DNA of 64,000 nucleotides from Chitinophaga sp. CB10 (GTDB lineage: Bacteria > Bacteroidota > Bacteroidia > Chitinophagales > Chitinophagaceae), in assembly GCA_001870995.2 (NCBI GenBank), contig MLAV02000013.1:135024-199023 (forward strand). Direction: 5' to 3'. The notes below the pieces were generated by a model. It was not told the DNA's origin. It did not search any database and saw nothing but the letters and a program-made list of their open reading frames with translations. Both the position numbers and the translations under genes were made by a program. Shown here piece after piece: positions 35,478-43,847 of this stretch. Each line of letters begins with the position of its first letter. Positions within the stretch are counted from its first letter, which is position 1.

Positions 35478-35807
35478 ATGGACAGAAAAACCTTGGCTAT
35501 TATTTCTTACATCTCCATCATCGGATGGGTTATTGCATATTTCCAGTATAAAGACAAACCTAAAGATCATTTCGTAAGCTATCATCTCAAGCAGGCATTG
35601 GGTATTGCCATCATCAGCATTATCCTTGGCGTGGCCATCAACCTGGTGGTGAGCCTCGTGCCTGCCTTGTCGGTAGTACGGTATGCCAACATAGCTATTC
35701 TCATCCTCTGGGTGATGGGTATCATCAACGCCTACAACGGACAGATGAAACCAGTACCTGTAGCGGGTCCTATCTTCGAAGGCAAATTCAGCTTCCTCAA
35801 CGCATAA
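35478..35807 (+). CDS. DUF4870-family small membrane protein
   Basis: A 109-residue protein with three predicted membrane helices (about 6-22, 42-64, 68-86). The conserved FVSYHLKQALGI after the first helix is the signature of DUF4870 (Tic20-like/YtxG-like) proteins of unknown function. The gene is 96 bp behind the response regulator and 33 bp in front of a second small membrane protein. Confidence 0.8.
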   Translation: MDRKTLAIISYISIIGWVIAYFQYKDKPKDHFVSYHLKQALGIAIISIILGVAINLVVSLVPALSVVRYANIAILILWVMGIINAYNGQMKPVPVAGPIFEGKFSFLNA

Positions 35808-35840
35808 TTTCATCCTGATTAACCACAAAATCCTTACACT

Positions 35841-36041
35841 ATGCAAAGAATCGGATCCTTTTTAGTAATCATAGGCCTTTTATCCATTGTCGCTGGTTTC
35901 TTTAACTACGTGCCCAAAGTACTCATCTGGATATACCAATGGGGAGAGCCTGTTGCCTGGGCTATAAAAATCGGCCTCATTGTAGTAGGCGGTGTGCTGT
36001 ACATGATGAGCAATAAAAGTTCAGAAGAAGTAACAAAGTAG
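35841..36041 (+). CDS. Small two-helix membrane protein
   Basis: A 66-residue protein. Two hydrophobic segments (about 5-22 and 38-56, AWAIKIGLIVVGGVLYMM) flank a short aromatic loop (YVPKVLIWIYQWGE). The tail is charged (SNKSSEEVTK). The family is unknown to me. It is likely co-transcribed with the DUF4870 gene, and a strong terminator follows. Confidence 0.65.
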   Translation: MQRIGSFLVIIGLLSIVAGFFNYVPKVLIWIYQWGEPVAWAIKIGLIVVGGVLYMMSNKSSEEVTK

Positions 36042-36100
36042 TATATATACAAGAGGTGGATCACATACTTTCAACGTCCATTCCTGGACTGAAAGTTCCC

Positions 36101-36135
36101 GGATTCCCGGCATTGCTCGCCGGGAATCCTTTTTT
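36101..36135 (+). terminator. Strong terminator after the small membrane protein operon
   Basis: GGATTCCCGG / CCGGGAATCC stem followed by six T. The T-run overlaps the last codon region of the opposing kup gene. Confidence 0.85.
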
Positions 36136-38122
36136 AATGCCTTCCGTGCCGGGGCGCGGTTCTCCTGAGTTGGATGTTGCTGGTGGGATTCAGGAAGAGC
36201 GGGTAGAGTTCCACCTGCACGCTGCTGGCGTCCAGGCCAAAGCCTTTTTCTTCCGACAGCGTGTATTCTTTCAACCAGAAATAAAACTCCATGATCCAAC
36301 GCTCAAAAATGGAGAGCTGGTGGCCCTGGTTCAGGTAGGCTTCCATGACCACGAAGGTAAAGTCGCCCGTAACATGCCGCTTTTCCAGGCTCTCGTAGCG
36401 GCTGGTGATGTTCACTTCGCGGCGGGCCACCAGGTCCTGCAGGGCGGTGCGGAAGAAGAGGTCGATACGCGGCTGCACGCGGAAGCCCAGCTTGAAATCG
36501 ATGCGTATGATTTCGTTGGGCAGGTAATGCGTTACTTCATATTCCGTCGTATAAGGATCATCTAACGTTTGCACATGCACGAACCAGTAGATGTCCGCCC
36601 GCTTGGGCTGCCGGCGGAAGATCGAATAAATGATCTTGTTATCAATTTCCCCCGGGGAATCGGAGGCCGTTAAAAACACCAGGTGGGTACTGGTCTTGGG
36701 TACGGCCGTATCATTGCTCAGCTCCCGCAGCATGGGCACATAAGGTTCCAGCTTTACAAACTCCGCCAAACGGTTCTTGATACGCCTAGCCTTATAGCAT
36801 ACGTACATTACCCAGAACAGGCCGCCGGCTACTACCAGCGCCACATAGCCGCCATGGGCAAACTTAACGAGGTTGGCAAAGAGGAAACTGCCTTCAATCG
36901 CCAGGTACACAGCGAGGAATAAATAAATCACCGCAGGCTTCACCCGTTTTAACACCAGGTAGTTGGCAAACAACACGGTGGTAGCCAGCATGCAAAGCGT
37001 GATAGCCAGGCCGTAGGCGGCTTCCATATTGGTGGACTTCCGGAAATACAATACAATCCCGCAACAGCCCAAATAAAGCAATACGTTGATACCCGGCAGG
37101 AACAACTGGCCTTTCTGCGTAGTGGGGTAATTGACTTTCATGCGGGGCCACAGCCCTAACCGCATGGCCTCCCCTATGAGCGTAAAGGAGCCGCTCACCA
37201 GGGCCTGGCTGGCAATGATGGCGGCGCTGGTGGCAATGATGATGCCTATCAGCAGGAACCAGTCCGGCATGATCGCGTAAAACGGGTTAAACCCTGTTTT
37301 AATTAGTTCATCCGTTACCGTTTGGTGGTTCATGTTTACCAGCAGCCAGGCGCCCTGGCCGAGATAATTCAGGATCAGGCAGGTTTTTACCATCACCCAC
37401 GATACCCGGATGTTGCCCCGGCCGCAATGCCCCAGGTCGGAATACAGCGCTTCTGCCCCGGTAGTACAGAGGAAAACACCGCCCAGTATCCAGAAGCCCC
37501 GGGGATAGGTAAAGAGCAGGTGCAGGCCGTAATAGGGGTTGAATGCCTTGAAAATAACAGGATAATGCATCAGGTTTAACAGTCCCATCATGCCCAGCAT
37601 CAGGAACCAGACCGTCATAACGGGGCCGAATAAACGACCGATGGAATGCGTGCCGAACTGCTGCAGTAAAAACAGGATGGTGAGTATCGTCAGCACAATC
37701 AGCACGATGGTGCCATCCGCAATTTCCCCGATGTTACGAATGCCTCTCAATCCTTCGATGGCGGAGGTGACAGACATCGGCGGGGTGATCATCCCGTCCG
37801 CCAGCAGGGAAGCGCCGCCTATCATGGCCGGGAACACCAGCCATTTGCGCCGCCGGCGCACCAGCGTGTAAAGGGAAAAGATGCCCCCTTCTCCCCTGTT
37901 GTCCGCCTTCAGGGTGAGCACTACGTATTTGATGGTGGTTTGCAGGGTGAGGGTCCAAATCACGAGAGATAAGGAGCCCAGGACCACTGTTTCCGTCACC
38001 GTTTTATCTTTCAGGATGGCATTGAGGACATACAGCGGAGATGTGCCGATGTCCCCATAAATAATGCCCAACGCAATCAATAACCCTGCTGCCGTAACTG
38101 ATTTATGGTGTTTTGTACCCAT
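36134..38122 (-). CDS. kup: KUP-family potassium uptake protein
   Basis: A 662-residue protein. The N-terminal GIIYGDIGTSPLYVL (about residues 19-33) is the KUP hallmark, followed by KADNRGEGGIFSLY, also conserved. Twelve hydrophobic helices span about 13-440 and a cytosolic domain of some 200 residues follows. KUP transporters take up K+ with protons across the inner membrane. The gene stands alone. Two inverted repeats lie upstream (38231-38297). I see no c-di-AMP riboswitch. Confidence 0.93.
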   Translation of the reverse strand: MGTKHHKSVTAAGLLIALGIIYGDIGTSPLYVLNAILKDKTVTETVVLGSLSLVIWTLTLQTTIKYVVLTLKADNRGEGGIFSLYTLVRRRRKWLVFPAMIGGASLLADGMITPPMSVTSAIEGLRGIRNIGEIADGTIVLIVLTILTILFLLQQFGTHSIGRLFGPVMTVWFLMLGMMGLLNLMHYPVIFKAFNPYYGLHLLFTYPRGFWILGGVFLCTTGAEALYSDLGHCGRGNIRVSWVMVKTCLILNYLGQGAWLLVNMNHQTVTDELIKTGFNPFYAIMPDWFLLIGIIIATSAAIIASQALVSGSFTLIGEAMRLGLWPRMKVNYPTTQKGQLFLPGINVLLYLGCCGIVLYFRKSTNMEAAYGLAITLCMLATTVLFANYLVLKRVKPAVIYLFLAVYLAIEGSFLFANLVKFAHGGYVALVVAGGLFWVMYVCYKARRIKNRLAEFVKLEPYVPMLRELSNDTAVPKTSTHLVFLTASDSPGEIDNKIIYSIFRRQPKRADIYWFVHVQTLDDPYTTEYEVTHYLPNEIIRIDFKLGFRVQPRIDLFFRTALQDLVARREVNITSRYESLEKRHVTGDFTFVVMEAYLNQGHQLSIFERWIMEFYFWLKEYTLSEEKGFGLDASSVQVELYPLFLNPTSNIQLRRTAPRHGRH

Positions 38123-38230
38123 GCAAATGTGATTACATCAGTTCAAAAAAGTGTAGTCGTCCGATTTTTATTTTGAGCCCTGGTTGCAGGGGGATCATTT
38201 TTTGTACTGCATCCCTTGCCCGCTTTGTTA

Positions 38231-38297
38231 TTACCGCAGGAGGGCCAGTTTGCGCGGTAAAACTCCCACGATAATTACAATCTGCTTGCCAGATTGT
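38231..38297. repeat. Two inverted repeats in the kup upstream region
   Basis: TTACCGC (38231-38237) pairs with GCGGTAA (38254-38260), and ACAATCTG (38277-38284) with CAGATTGT (38290-38297). Both are perfect. They could be operators or attenuator hairpins; no function is evident. Confidence 0.45.
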
Positions 38298-38332
38298 TGT
38301 AACGCCTGCGGTTTAAGAGCATGCATAAAATT

Positions 38333-38358
38333 GCCCCGGACATTTGTACGTCCGGGGC
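38333..38358 (-). terminator. Terminator of the haloperoxidase-like gene
   Basis: GCCCCGGAC / GTCCGGGGC, a 9-bp stem with an 8-nt loop, 31 bp after the stop at 38389 on the minus strand and followed there by an A/T-rich run. Confidence 0.7.
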
Positions 38359-38388
38359 TTATTAAAAATTTGACGGGTGTTTATCCGG

Positions 38389-39741
38389 CTAATACTTTAG
38401 CAGCACCACCCTATCCGCCACCGTCTTCCCGGTGATCTTTCCAAACTCGCTATCAAAATCATAGTGAATACCACCATACACCCTGGAAATGCTGGCTTCA
38501 TCAATCATCTGGTTAAAGCTGCTGAAAGAGCGCGGGGCAAAGCCTTCCGGTACTTTCTGCTGGTCCGTGAAGCTGTAGGCGGCGCCGAATTTAGCGGCCA
38601 TTACATTGCCGGCAGCGCTGGTAAAGGTGGCGTGGCCGGAGGTGTAGCTGGGGAACGGCGGGGTGGCTATCAGCGGCGACCATGTGCTGTCTATCTGGCT
38701 GCGTATATACGTTACCGGGCGAAGCACGTTGTAATGGAACTTGTATTTCCAGCATTTGATGCCGCCGTCATTCAGGCTGATGCCTACCTGTGCAAGCAGG
38801 TTGGCCGCAACGCTGAGGTTGAGGTTATTGTCGCGGATGAGCTGCGCCGCAATAGCAACCAGGTGGCCGGGAGGAGTAAAGGTTCCGCCGCCATCCGCCC
38901 AGTACAGCGCGATGTCCTTCTCTTCCGGCGTGCCGGCAACGCCTTTCTGGTACACCAGCATAGCGGCTTTGTAGAAGTTGCTGGCGGTATCCGTGGAGTA
39001 AGCCACCGGCGGATAAGCCACCGCATCCGTCCAGTGCGGCTTCAGCATAGTGCGGTTGTTGCCCCAGTAAGGCAGCATGGCACGCTGGTATGCCGGCGGC
39101 GTGGGTACCCAGAGGCCGGGGCCTGCCGGAGGGATGTAGTCCGCCGGGAAGTTGTTCAGATAGCCGTCCTTACCACCATCCGTCAGGGACCACTGGTAAA
39201 TCAGCGTGGCCACCTGCTGACCGTAGGCGATAGAACGGGTCATCACATCCGCGCTGCAATTGTTGGCATAGGTTACGCGGTTGGTACTGTCCAGCTGGTT
39301 GATCAGCTGCACATTGGCGGCGCTGGCATTGGGGAATAACTGCTTTACAATGGACGCCAGCGCGCTGTTGGCCGCTATGGCCCAGTTGTACTGCTTGTAC
39401 GGGGATGGCGGAGGCAATGGCGGCAAACCGTTCAGCTGCCCGCCTAATGTTTGCGCATAGGCGCTCCTGCCTACTACGGCATCGTGCAAGGCAATGCCGG
39501 TGTAGGCAATGGCCCGCGCGGCCACGGGCGGACTAAAGCCAGGCGTTTCCTTAATCAGCTTTAATTCCAGCGTGTACCACGACAACGGTACATTTACTTC
39601 CCCGTTCACCGTTTCTACCTGGACGGCAGCAACGGCTGGTTCCGGGACCTGCTGAAGGGAGGCGTCCTGCTTCTTACAGGCATACAGCACAAAAACGAGG
39701 AAGAGCCCCGTGAAACGGGTCAACAAACAATCAATTCTCAT
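38389..39741 (-). CDS. Vanadium-dependent haloperoxidase-like (PAP2 superfamily) lipoprotein
   Basis: A 450-residue protein. The start MRIDCLLTRFTGLFLVFVLYAC reads as an SpII lipobox with Cys 22. The phosphate/vanadate pocket motifs are in order: KYKFHYNVLRPVTYI (about 325-340), YTSGHATF (about 365) and the final SRVYGGIHYDFD (about 420) with the histidine that coordinates vanadate. The family oxidises halides with peroxide or acts as an acid phosphatase, and sequence does not decide which. Being lipid-anchored and solitary, it probably works in the periplasm or on the surface. Confidence 0.85.
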   Translation of the reverse strand: MRIDCLLTRFTGLFLVFVLYACKKQDASLQQVPEPAVAAVQVETVNGEVNVPLSWYTLELKLIKETPGFSPPVAARAIAYTGIALHDAVVGRSAYAQTLGGQLNGLPPLPPPSPYKQYNWAIAANSALASIVKQLFPNASAANVQLINQLDSTNRVTYANNCSADVMTRSIAYGQQVATLIYQWSLTDGGKDGYLNNFPADYIPPAGPGLWVPTPPAYQRAMLPYWGNNRTMLKPHWTDAVAYPPVAYSTDTASNFYKAAMLVYQKGVAGTPEEKDIALYWADGGGTFTPPGHLVAIAAQLIRDNNLNLSVAANLLAQVGISLNDGGIKCWKYKFHYNVLRPVTYIRSQIDSTWSPLIATPPFPSYTSGHATFTSAAGNVMAAKFGAAYSFTDQQKVPEGFAPRSFSSFNQMIDEASISRVYGGIHYDFDSEFGKITGKTVADRVVLLKY

Positions 39742-39868
39742 TCTTTTACTTTTAGAGGTTACAAAATACAGGGTCAGAAAGTAGATAGGGCGATTTTGGA
39801 TTACAAAGATATTTTGCCGCTACGCAGCCAATCAGCGTAGCGAAAAAAAATATACAGAAAAACAGAAT

Positions 39869-41161
39869 TTATTTGGAAACCGGTTTGTCCGGCAAGGGGC
39901 GAATCACGACTTCGTCTATACGGTGACGGTCCATTTTGGTGACTTCAAAGCTTACATTGTTCAGAATCACCTTCTCCCCCTCCGCAGGGATGTGTTTCAG
40001 CTTGTCGATGACCAGCCCCGCCACGGTATTATCCGCCCTTTCATAATCATAGAGCCAGTCGTACCCCAGGGTTTCACGGATATAGCTCAACTTCGTATAG
40101 CCATAGGTTTGCCAGGCGCCGTCCGGGAGTTTTTTCAGGAAGCGCTCTGAAATATTGTATCCCGGCAAACTCCCGCCCATCAGGCCGGACACAATATCAT
40201 GATAGGAGATCATGCCTTCCAGCGCGCCATATTCATCAATCACAATAGCCATATTGGTATTCTCATTTTTCATCTGCTGGAAGATGTCGTAAACTTCCTG
40301 GTTGACGGATAGGAAAGATACCGGTACCACAATTTCTTCCAGGGGCTTCTCCGGATACAGGAAAAAATCTTTTACGCCGAGGGCGCCCAGCATTTCCTTC
40401 TCCGGCGTAATGACGGGGAAAGTGCGGTGAATGCTGTTTTTGATCACTTCCGTTATCTGCTCCCTGGTCATATTCGTGCGGATGGCGGTGATCATCGTGG
40501 CCGGGGTCATGATGTTTTCCGCTTTGAGGTCGTAGGCGGTGAAGAGGTTTTTATGCAGGATGAACTCTCCCTTGTCAATCACTCCCTGCTTATAGGCCGC
40601 CGTGAGCATGCCGCGCAGGTCATTTTCAGTAATCTTTTCCTCCCGGATGGTGTTGATGTGAAAAAGGCCCAGGATGGCTTTGGTGCTGGCCGTGAGTAAC
40701 TTTATAAACGGATAGGTGATTTTGGAGAAGATGACCATGGAAGGGGTAATGAAATAAGATACCTTCAGAGGGTCCAGCAGGGCGAGCGTTTTAGGGATCA
40801 ACTCCCCGATTACAATCGTCAGGTACGTAATTGATCCTACCCCGATGAGCAGGGCCGTGAGGTGCGCCCAGGAGCCATGCATGCCCCAGGCGATGAAGCG
40901 GGGCTCAAGCATGGCAGCCATCAGATCGCCGCCGTACAGCCCTTCCAGGATACCCACCAGCGTAATGCCTACCTGTACCGCGCTCAGAAACTCATCTGGT
41001 TCACGAATGAGTTCCAGCACGCGCGCCGCCTTTTTATTACCCTGGTCTACCTGTTGCTGCAAGATAGTTTTGTCCACAGAGATCAATCCTATCTCCGCCA
41101 GGGAAAAATAAAAATTCAAAGCGATCAGGACCAGGATGATGATAATGGAAATCATATGCAA
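39869..41161 (-). CDS. CNNM/CorC-type membrane protein with CBS pair (hemolysin family)
   Basis: A 430-residue protein. A DUF21/CNNM membrane domain (about 1-190, opening with IIIILVLIALNFYFSLAEIG, where the FSLAE motif is typical) is followed by two CBS domains (about 205-330, with AIVIDEYGALEGMIS) and a CorC_HlyC-type C-terminal domain (about 345-425). Such proteins are linked to Mg2+/Co2+ export or tolerance; the name hemolysin is historical. The gene is monocistronic, 78 bp after a small gene on the same strand. Confidence 0.88.
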   Translation of the reverse strand: MHMISIIIILVLIALNFYFSLAEIGLISVDKTILQQQVDQGNKKAARVLELIREPDEFLSAVQVGITLVGILEGLYGGDLMAAMLEPRFIAWGMHGSWAHLTALLIGVGSITYLTIVIGELIPKTLALLDPLKVSYFITPSMVIFSKITYPFIKLLTASTKAILGLFHINTIREEKITENDLRGMLTAAYKQGVIDKGEFILHKNLFTAYDLKAENIMTPATMITAIRTNMTREQITEVIKNSIHRTFPVITPEKEMLGALGVKDFFLYPEKPLEEIVVPVSFLSVNQEVYDIFQQMKNENTNMAIVIDEYGALEGMISYHDIVSGLMGGSLPGYNISERFLKKLPDGAWQTYGYTKLSYIRETLGYDWLYDYERADNTVAGLVIDKLKHIPAEGEKVILNNVSFEVTKMDRHRIDEVVIRPLPDKPVSK

Positions 41162-41239
41162 TACGGTTCTTGTTGCACTAACAACCGGTGCAACCTATTG
41201 TTTACGTAATTAAGCCGGGATTGGGGAGATAAATACCCG

Positions 41240-41497
41240 TTATGGCTTGTATTTATCCAGGATGTTCTGCCATACGAGCCGGGCCAGCTGCTCCTGCTCC
41301 ACCGTTTTCAAACGCTCCTTCAGCGTCACCTCCCCATCTTCATTGAATTCCAGGTGTTCGGGAATGAAGTCCGGCACCTGGCCTGCGTCCGCCACGGGGT
41401 CCACCTGGTAAGTAGTGCTGTGGGCCTTATGGTCCACTTTTACATGAAAACTATAAGGTTTGTTGTCGATGTAAACGGTAATATCAGTAATTTCCAT
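41240..41497 (-). CDS. Small conserved-looking cytoplasmic protein
   Basis: I use the ATG at 41497 (MEITDITVYIDNKPYSF), giving 85 residues. Upstream in-frame sequence is less protein-like and runs towards the lpdA promoter area. The protein is acidic with a beta-hairpin start and a helical end (EQLARLVWQNILDKYKP). No family recognised. It lies divergent to lpdA. Confidence 0.6.
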   Translation of the reverse strand: MEITDITVYIDNKPYSFHVKVDHKAHSTTYQVDPVADAGQVPDFIPEHLEFNEDGEVTLKERLKTVEQEQLARLVWQNILDKYKP

Positions 41498-41633
41498 TTC
41501 GATTTTTTTTAGGAAACCTGAAACAACAGCCATACCAGTTATACGAAAAAAGTATGGGAACGGACAAACAACCATGCTCTGCTGATCGTTTACCTGGTGG
41601 AACGTCTGTCTTCACCAATTATTAATTTTTACT

Positions 41634-43034
41634 ATGGAAAAAGATTTTGACATGGTCGTTATCGGCTCCGGACCCGGTGGTTACGTGGCCGCCATCCGCG
41701 CCGCGCAGCTGGGGTACAAAACCGCTATCGTTGAAAAATACGACGTACTGGGCGGTACCTGTACCAATGTAGGCTGTATCCCTTCCAAGGCTATGCTGGA
41801 CAGTAGCGAGAGTTACTACGCCATCCTCCATAAGGGACCTAAACAGGGCATCGTTGCGGACAATATTAAAGTAGATTTTGAAAGGCTCATTACCCGCAAC
41901 CGCGAAGTGGTGAAATCCAATACCGACGGACTCGCCTACCTGATGAAGAAAAATAAGATCACGGTATTCACCGGCAAGGGCAGCTTTGTCAACAATACCA
42001 CGATTAAAATCAGCGGAAAGGAAGAAAAGACGGTCACTTCGAAATTTTTCATTATCGCGACCGGGTCAAAACCGGCAACACTGCCAGGGATTACAATAGA
42101 TAAAAAACGGATCATTACTTCAACAGAAGCCTTATATCTTTCCCAACAACCCAAAACTATGGTAATCGTAGGAGGTGGCGTGATAGGAGTGGAAATGGCC
42201 TCCGCTTATAGTCGTATAGGCACACAGGTGACCGTGGTGGAATATGCCGACAGCCTGATACCTACCATGGATAAGGAACTGGGTAAGGAACTGCAAAAAG
42301 TACTTGCCAAACAGGGGATCGACATCCGCACCAGCTGCAAAGTGCAGACGGTGACCAGCGATGGCAACAGCGTAACGCTGAAATACCTGGATACTGCCGG
42401 CAAGGAACAAACCGTTGGCGCGGACTACTGCCTGATGGCCGTTGGCCGCCGCCCGTACACGGAAGGCCTTGGACTGGAAAACGTAAAAGTGAAGCTGGAT
42501 GCAAAAGGCCGCGTGGAAGTGGACGATCAGCTGCGCACCGGCGAAGAAAATATTTACGCCCTCGGCGACGTGATCCGCGGCGCTATGCTGGCGCACAAAG
42601 CGGAAGATGAAGCGATTGCCATCCTCGATAACATCCAGGGCCATACGCATAAAATCGACTATCTCCGTATTCCAAACGTCGTATATACCTGGCCGGAAGT
42701 GGCCGCAGTAGGCTATACGGAAGAACAGCTGAAAGAAGCCGGCATCCCGTATAACAAGGGAAAATTTCCGTTCATAGCCAGCGGCCGCGCACGCGCTTCG
42801 GACGACCTGGACGGGTTCTCAAAAGTACTCATCGATCCCAAATACGGGGAAGTGCTGGGCGTGCACATCATCGGCGCACGCGCTGCGGACATCATTGCCC
42901 AGGGCGTAATAGCGCAGGAGTTTGAACTCACCGGCGCGGAACTGGGTAAAATTTCCTACGCGCACCCGACCTTCTCCGAAACGATGAAAGACGCCTACCT
43001 CGCCGCCACCGGCAGAGGCGCGATCAATATTTAG
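41634..43034 (+). CDS. lpdA: Dihydrolipoyl dehydrogenase (E3)
   Basis: A 466-residue protein. FAD motif IGSGPGGYVAA (10-20), redox-active disulfide Cys43/Cys48 in GGTCTNVGCIP, NAD motif VGGGVIGVEMA (about 180), FAD motif IYALGDV (about 310) and the catalytic His444-Glu449 pair in HPTFSE are all present. The enzyme reoxidises dihydrolipoamide for 2-oxoacid dehydrogenases and glycine cleavage with NAD+. No E1 or E2 genes are adjacent, which is common in Bacteroidota. A hairpin separates it from the next gene. Confidence 0.96.
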   Translation: MEKDFDMVVIGSGPGGYVAAIRAAQLGYKTAIVEKYDVLGGTCTNVGCIPSKAMLDSSESYYAILHKGPKQGIVADNIKVDFERLITRNREVVKSNTDGLAYLMKKNKITVFTGKGSFVNNTTIKISGKEEKTVTSKFFIIATGSKPATLPGITIDKKRIITSTEALYLSQQPKTMVIVGGGVIGVEMASAYSRIGTQVTVVEYADSLIPTMDKELGKELQKVLAKQGIDIRTSCKVQTVTSDGNSVTLKYLDTAGKEQTVGADYCLMAVGRRPYTEGLGLENVKVKLDAKGRVEVDDQLRTGEENIYALGDVIRGAMLAHKAEDEAIAILDNIQGHTHKIDYLRIPNVVYTWPEVAAVGYTEEQLKEAGIPYNKGKFPFIASGRARASDDLDGFSKVLIDPKYGEVLGVHIIGARAADIIAQGVIAQEFELTGAELGKISYAHPTFSETMKDAYLAATGRGAINI

Positions 43035-43059
43035 CCGTAAAAACATCCTTTTCTTTTTT

Positions 43060-43097
43060 ATAACTCCTGCAGTAATTATTTTTACGGCAGGAGTTAT
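43060..43097 (+). terminator. Hairpin after lpdA
   Basis: ATAACTCCTGC pairs with GCAGGAGTTAT (11 bp). It ends 7 bp before the next start codon, so it may act as a terminator or limit translation of the following gene. Confidence 0.6.
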
Positions 43098-43103
43098 TAT
43101 TTT

Positions 43104-43604
43104 ATGACAGAGAAGCCCCTCATTGATAAGAAAAAGTTACTGGAACGCTGGGAAGGAAAATACGCCTGGACCTATATTTCATTGCCTGAAATTGAAAAAG
43201 ACCCGCGTCAGCATTTCGGCATGCGCAAAGTGCGCGGTACGATCGATGGTTTCGAAATACCTCCCTGCAACCTCCTGCCGGCAAAAGGCGGTCACATGAT
43301 CTTATCCGTGAATGCCGCCATCCGCAAGATGATTAAAAAAGAAGCCGGCGCTACCGTCCACCTGGTACTATTCCCTGACGGGGAACAGCCGCAGGAAGTA
43401 GCCGCGCAGGATTTCATCGATTGCCTGCATGACGAGCCCGCCGCCTTGGCGGCTTATAACGCTATGACGGCCGCTGAAAAGAAAAAGTGCCTGGAATGGC
43501 TGATGGAAGTAACGGTAACGGATACACGTATTCAGCGTATGGCGGATGCGATTAATCACCTGGCCGCAGGGCGGACCTATTTAGGGACAAAAAAATCAAG
43601 CTGA
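43104..43604 (+). CDS. DUF1905 / YdeI-OmpD-associated domain protein
   Basis: A 166-residue cytoplasmic protein. The N-terminal DUF1905 domain is recognised from KVRGTIDGFEIPPCNLLPAK-like sequence (about 34-52) and HMILSVNAAIRKMIKKEAG (about 56-74). The C-terminal part (from about 105, ALAAYNAMTAAEKKKCLEWL) matches the bacteriocin-protection/YdeI family. Function is poorly known; YdeI-type proteins have been linked to stress or peptide tolerance. The gene starts 7 bp after the hairpin that follows lpdA. Confidence 0.75.
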   Translation: MTEKPLIDKKKLLERWEGKYAWTYISLPEIEKDPRQHFGMRKVRGTIDGFEIPPCNLLPAKGGHMILSVNAAIRKMIKKEAGATVHLVLFPDGEQPQEVAAQDFIDCLHDEPAALAAYNAMTAAEKKKCLEWLMEVTVTDTRIQRMADAINHLAAGRTYLGTKKSS

Positions 43605-43654
43605 TTTCGTACAAGGGCGGACGTTATAGTCATAACCAGGGGCCGGACGGTGTC

Positions 43655-43777
43655 TTAAGATTTTGAGGTTGCTCCAATCCTTATCCCTACAAGCAACGCG
43701 AAAAATAAGAAGGTCGCCTGCCCCGGTATGACCAGTAAGTTGATGAAGAAAACTACGGGGATGGCTGCTACTTTCAA
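43655..43777 (-). CDS. Possible 40-residue membrane peptide (TTG start)
   Basis: In a 243-bp gap a minus-strand frame from TTG at 43777 to TAA at 43655 encodes KVAAIPVVFFINLLV, IPG, then ATFLFFALLVGIRIG and a short polar tail, a near-ideal membrane hairpin. No ATG start, no family. It could be a real small protein or the end of a decayed gene. Confidence 0.3.
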   Translation of the reverse strand: MKVAAIPVVFFINLLVIPGQATFLFFALLVGIRIGATSKS

Positions 43778-43847
43778 TTGCCGGGAAATACAGATACCAC
43801 TTCAACACCGGCTGAGCGCAAAAAGTTTAATCCGGTAAAAAATACCT

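Noticed and set aside
38123..38388. c-di-AMP riboswitch before kup
   Set aside because: Two simple inverted repeats are present but not the pseudo-symmetric ydaO fold, and the hairpins lie closer to the next gene's terminator.
43596..43808. 70-codon minus-strand frame (MLKWYLYFPAIESS)
   Set aside because: It overlaps a more plausible hydrophobic frame and shows no family features; probably chance.
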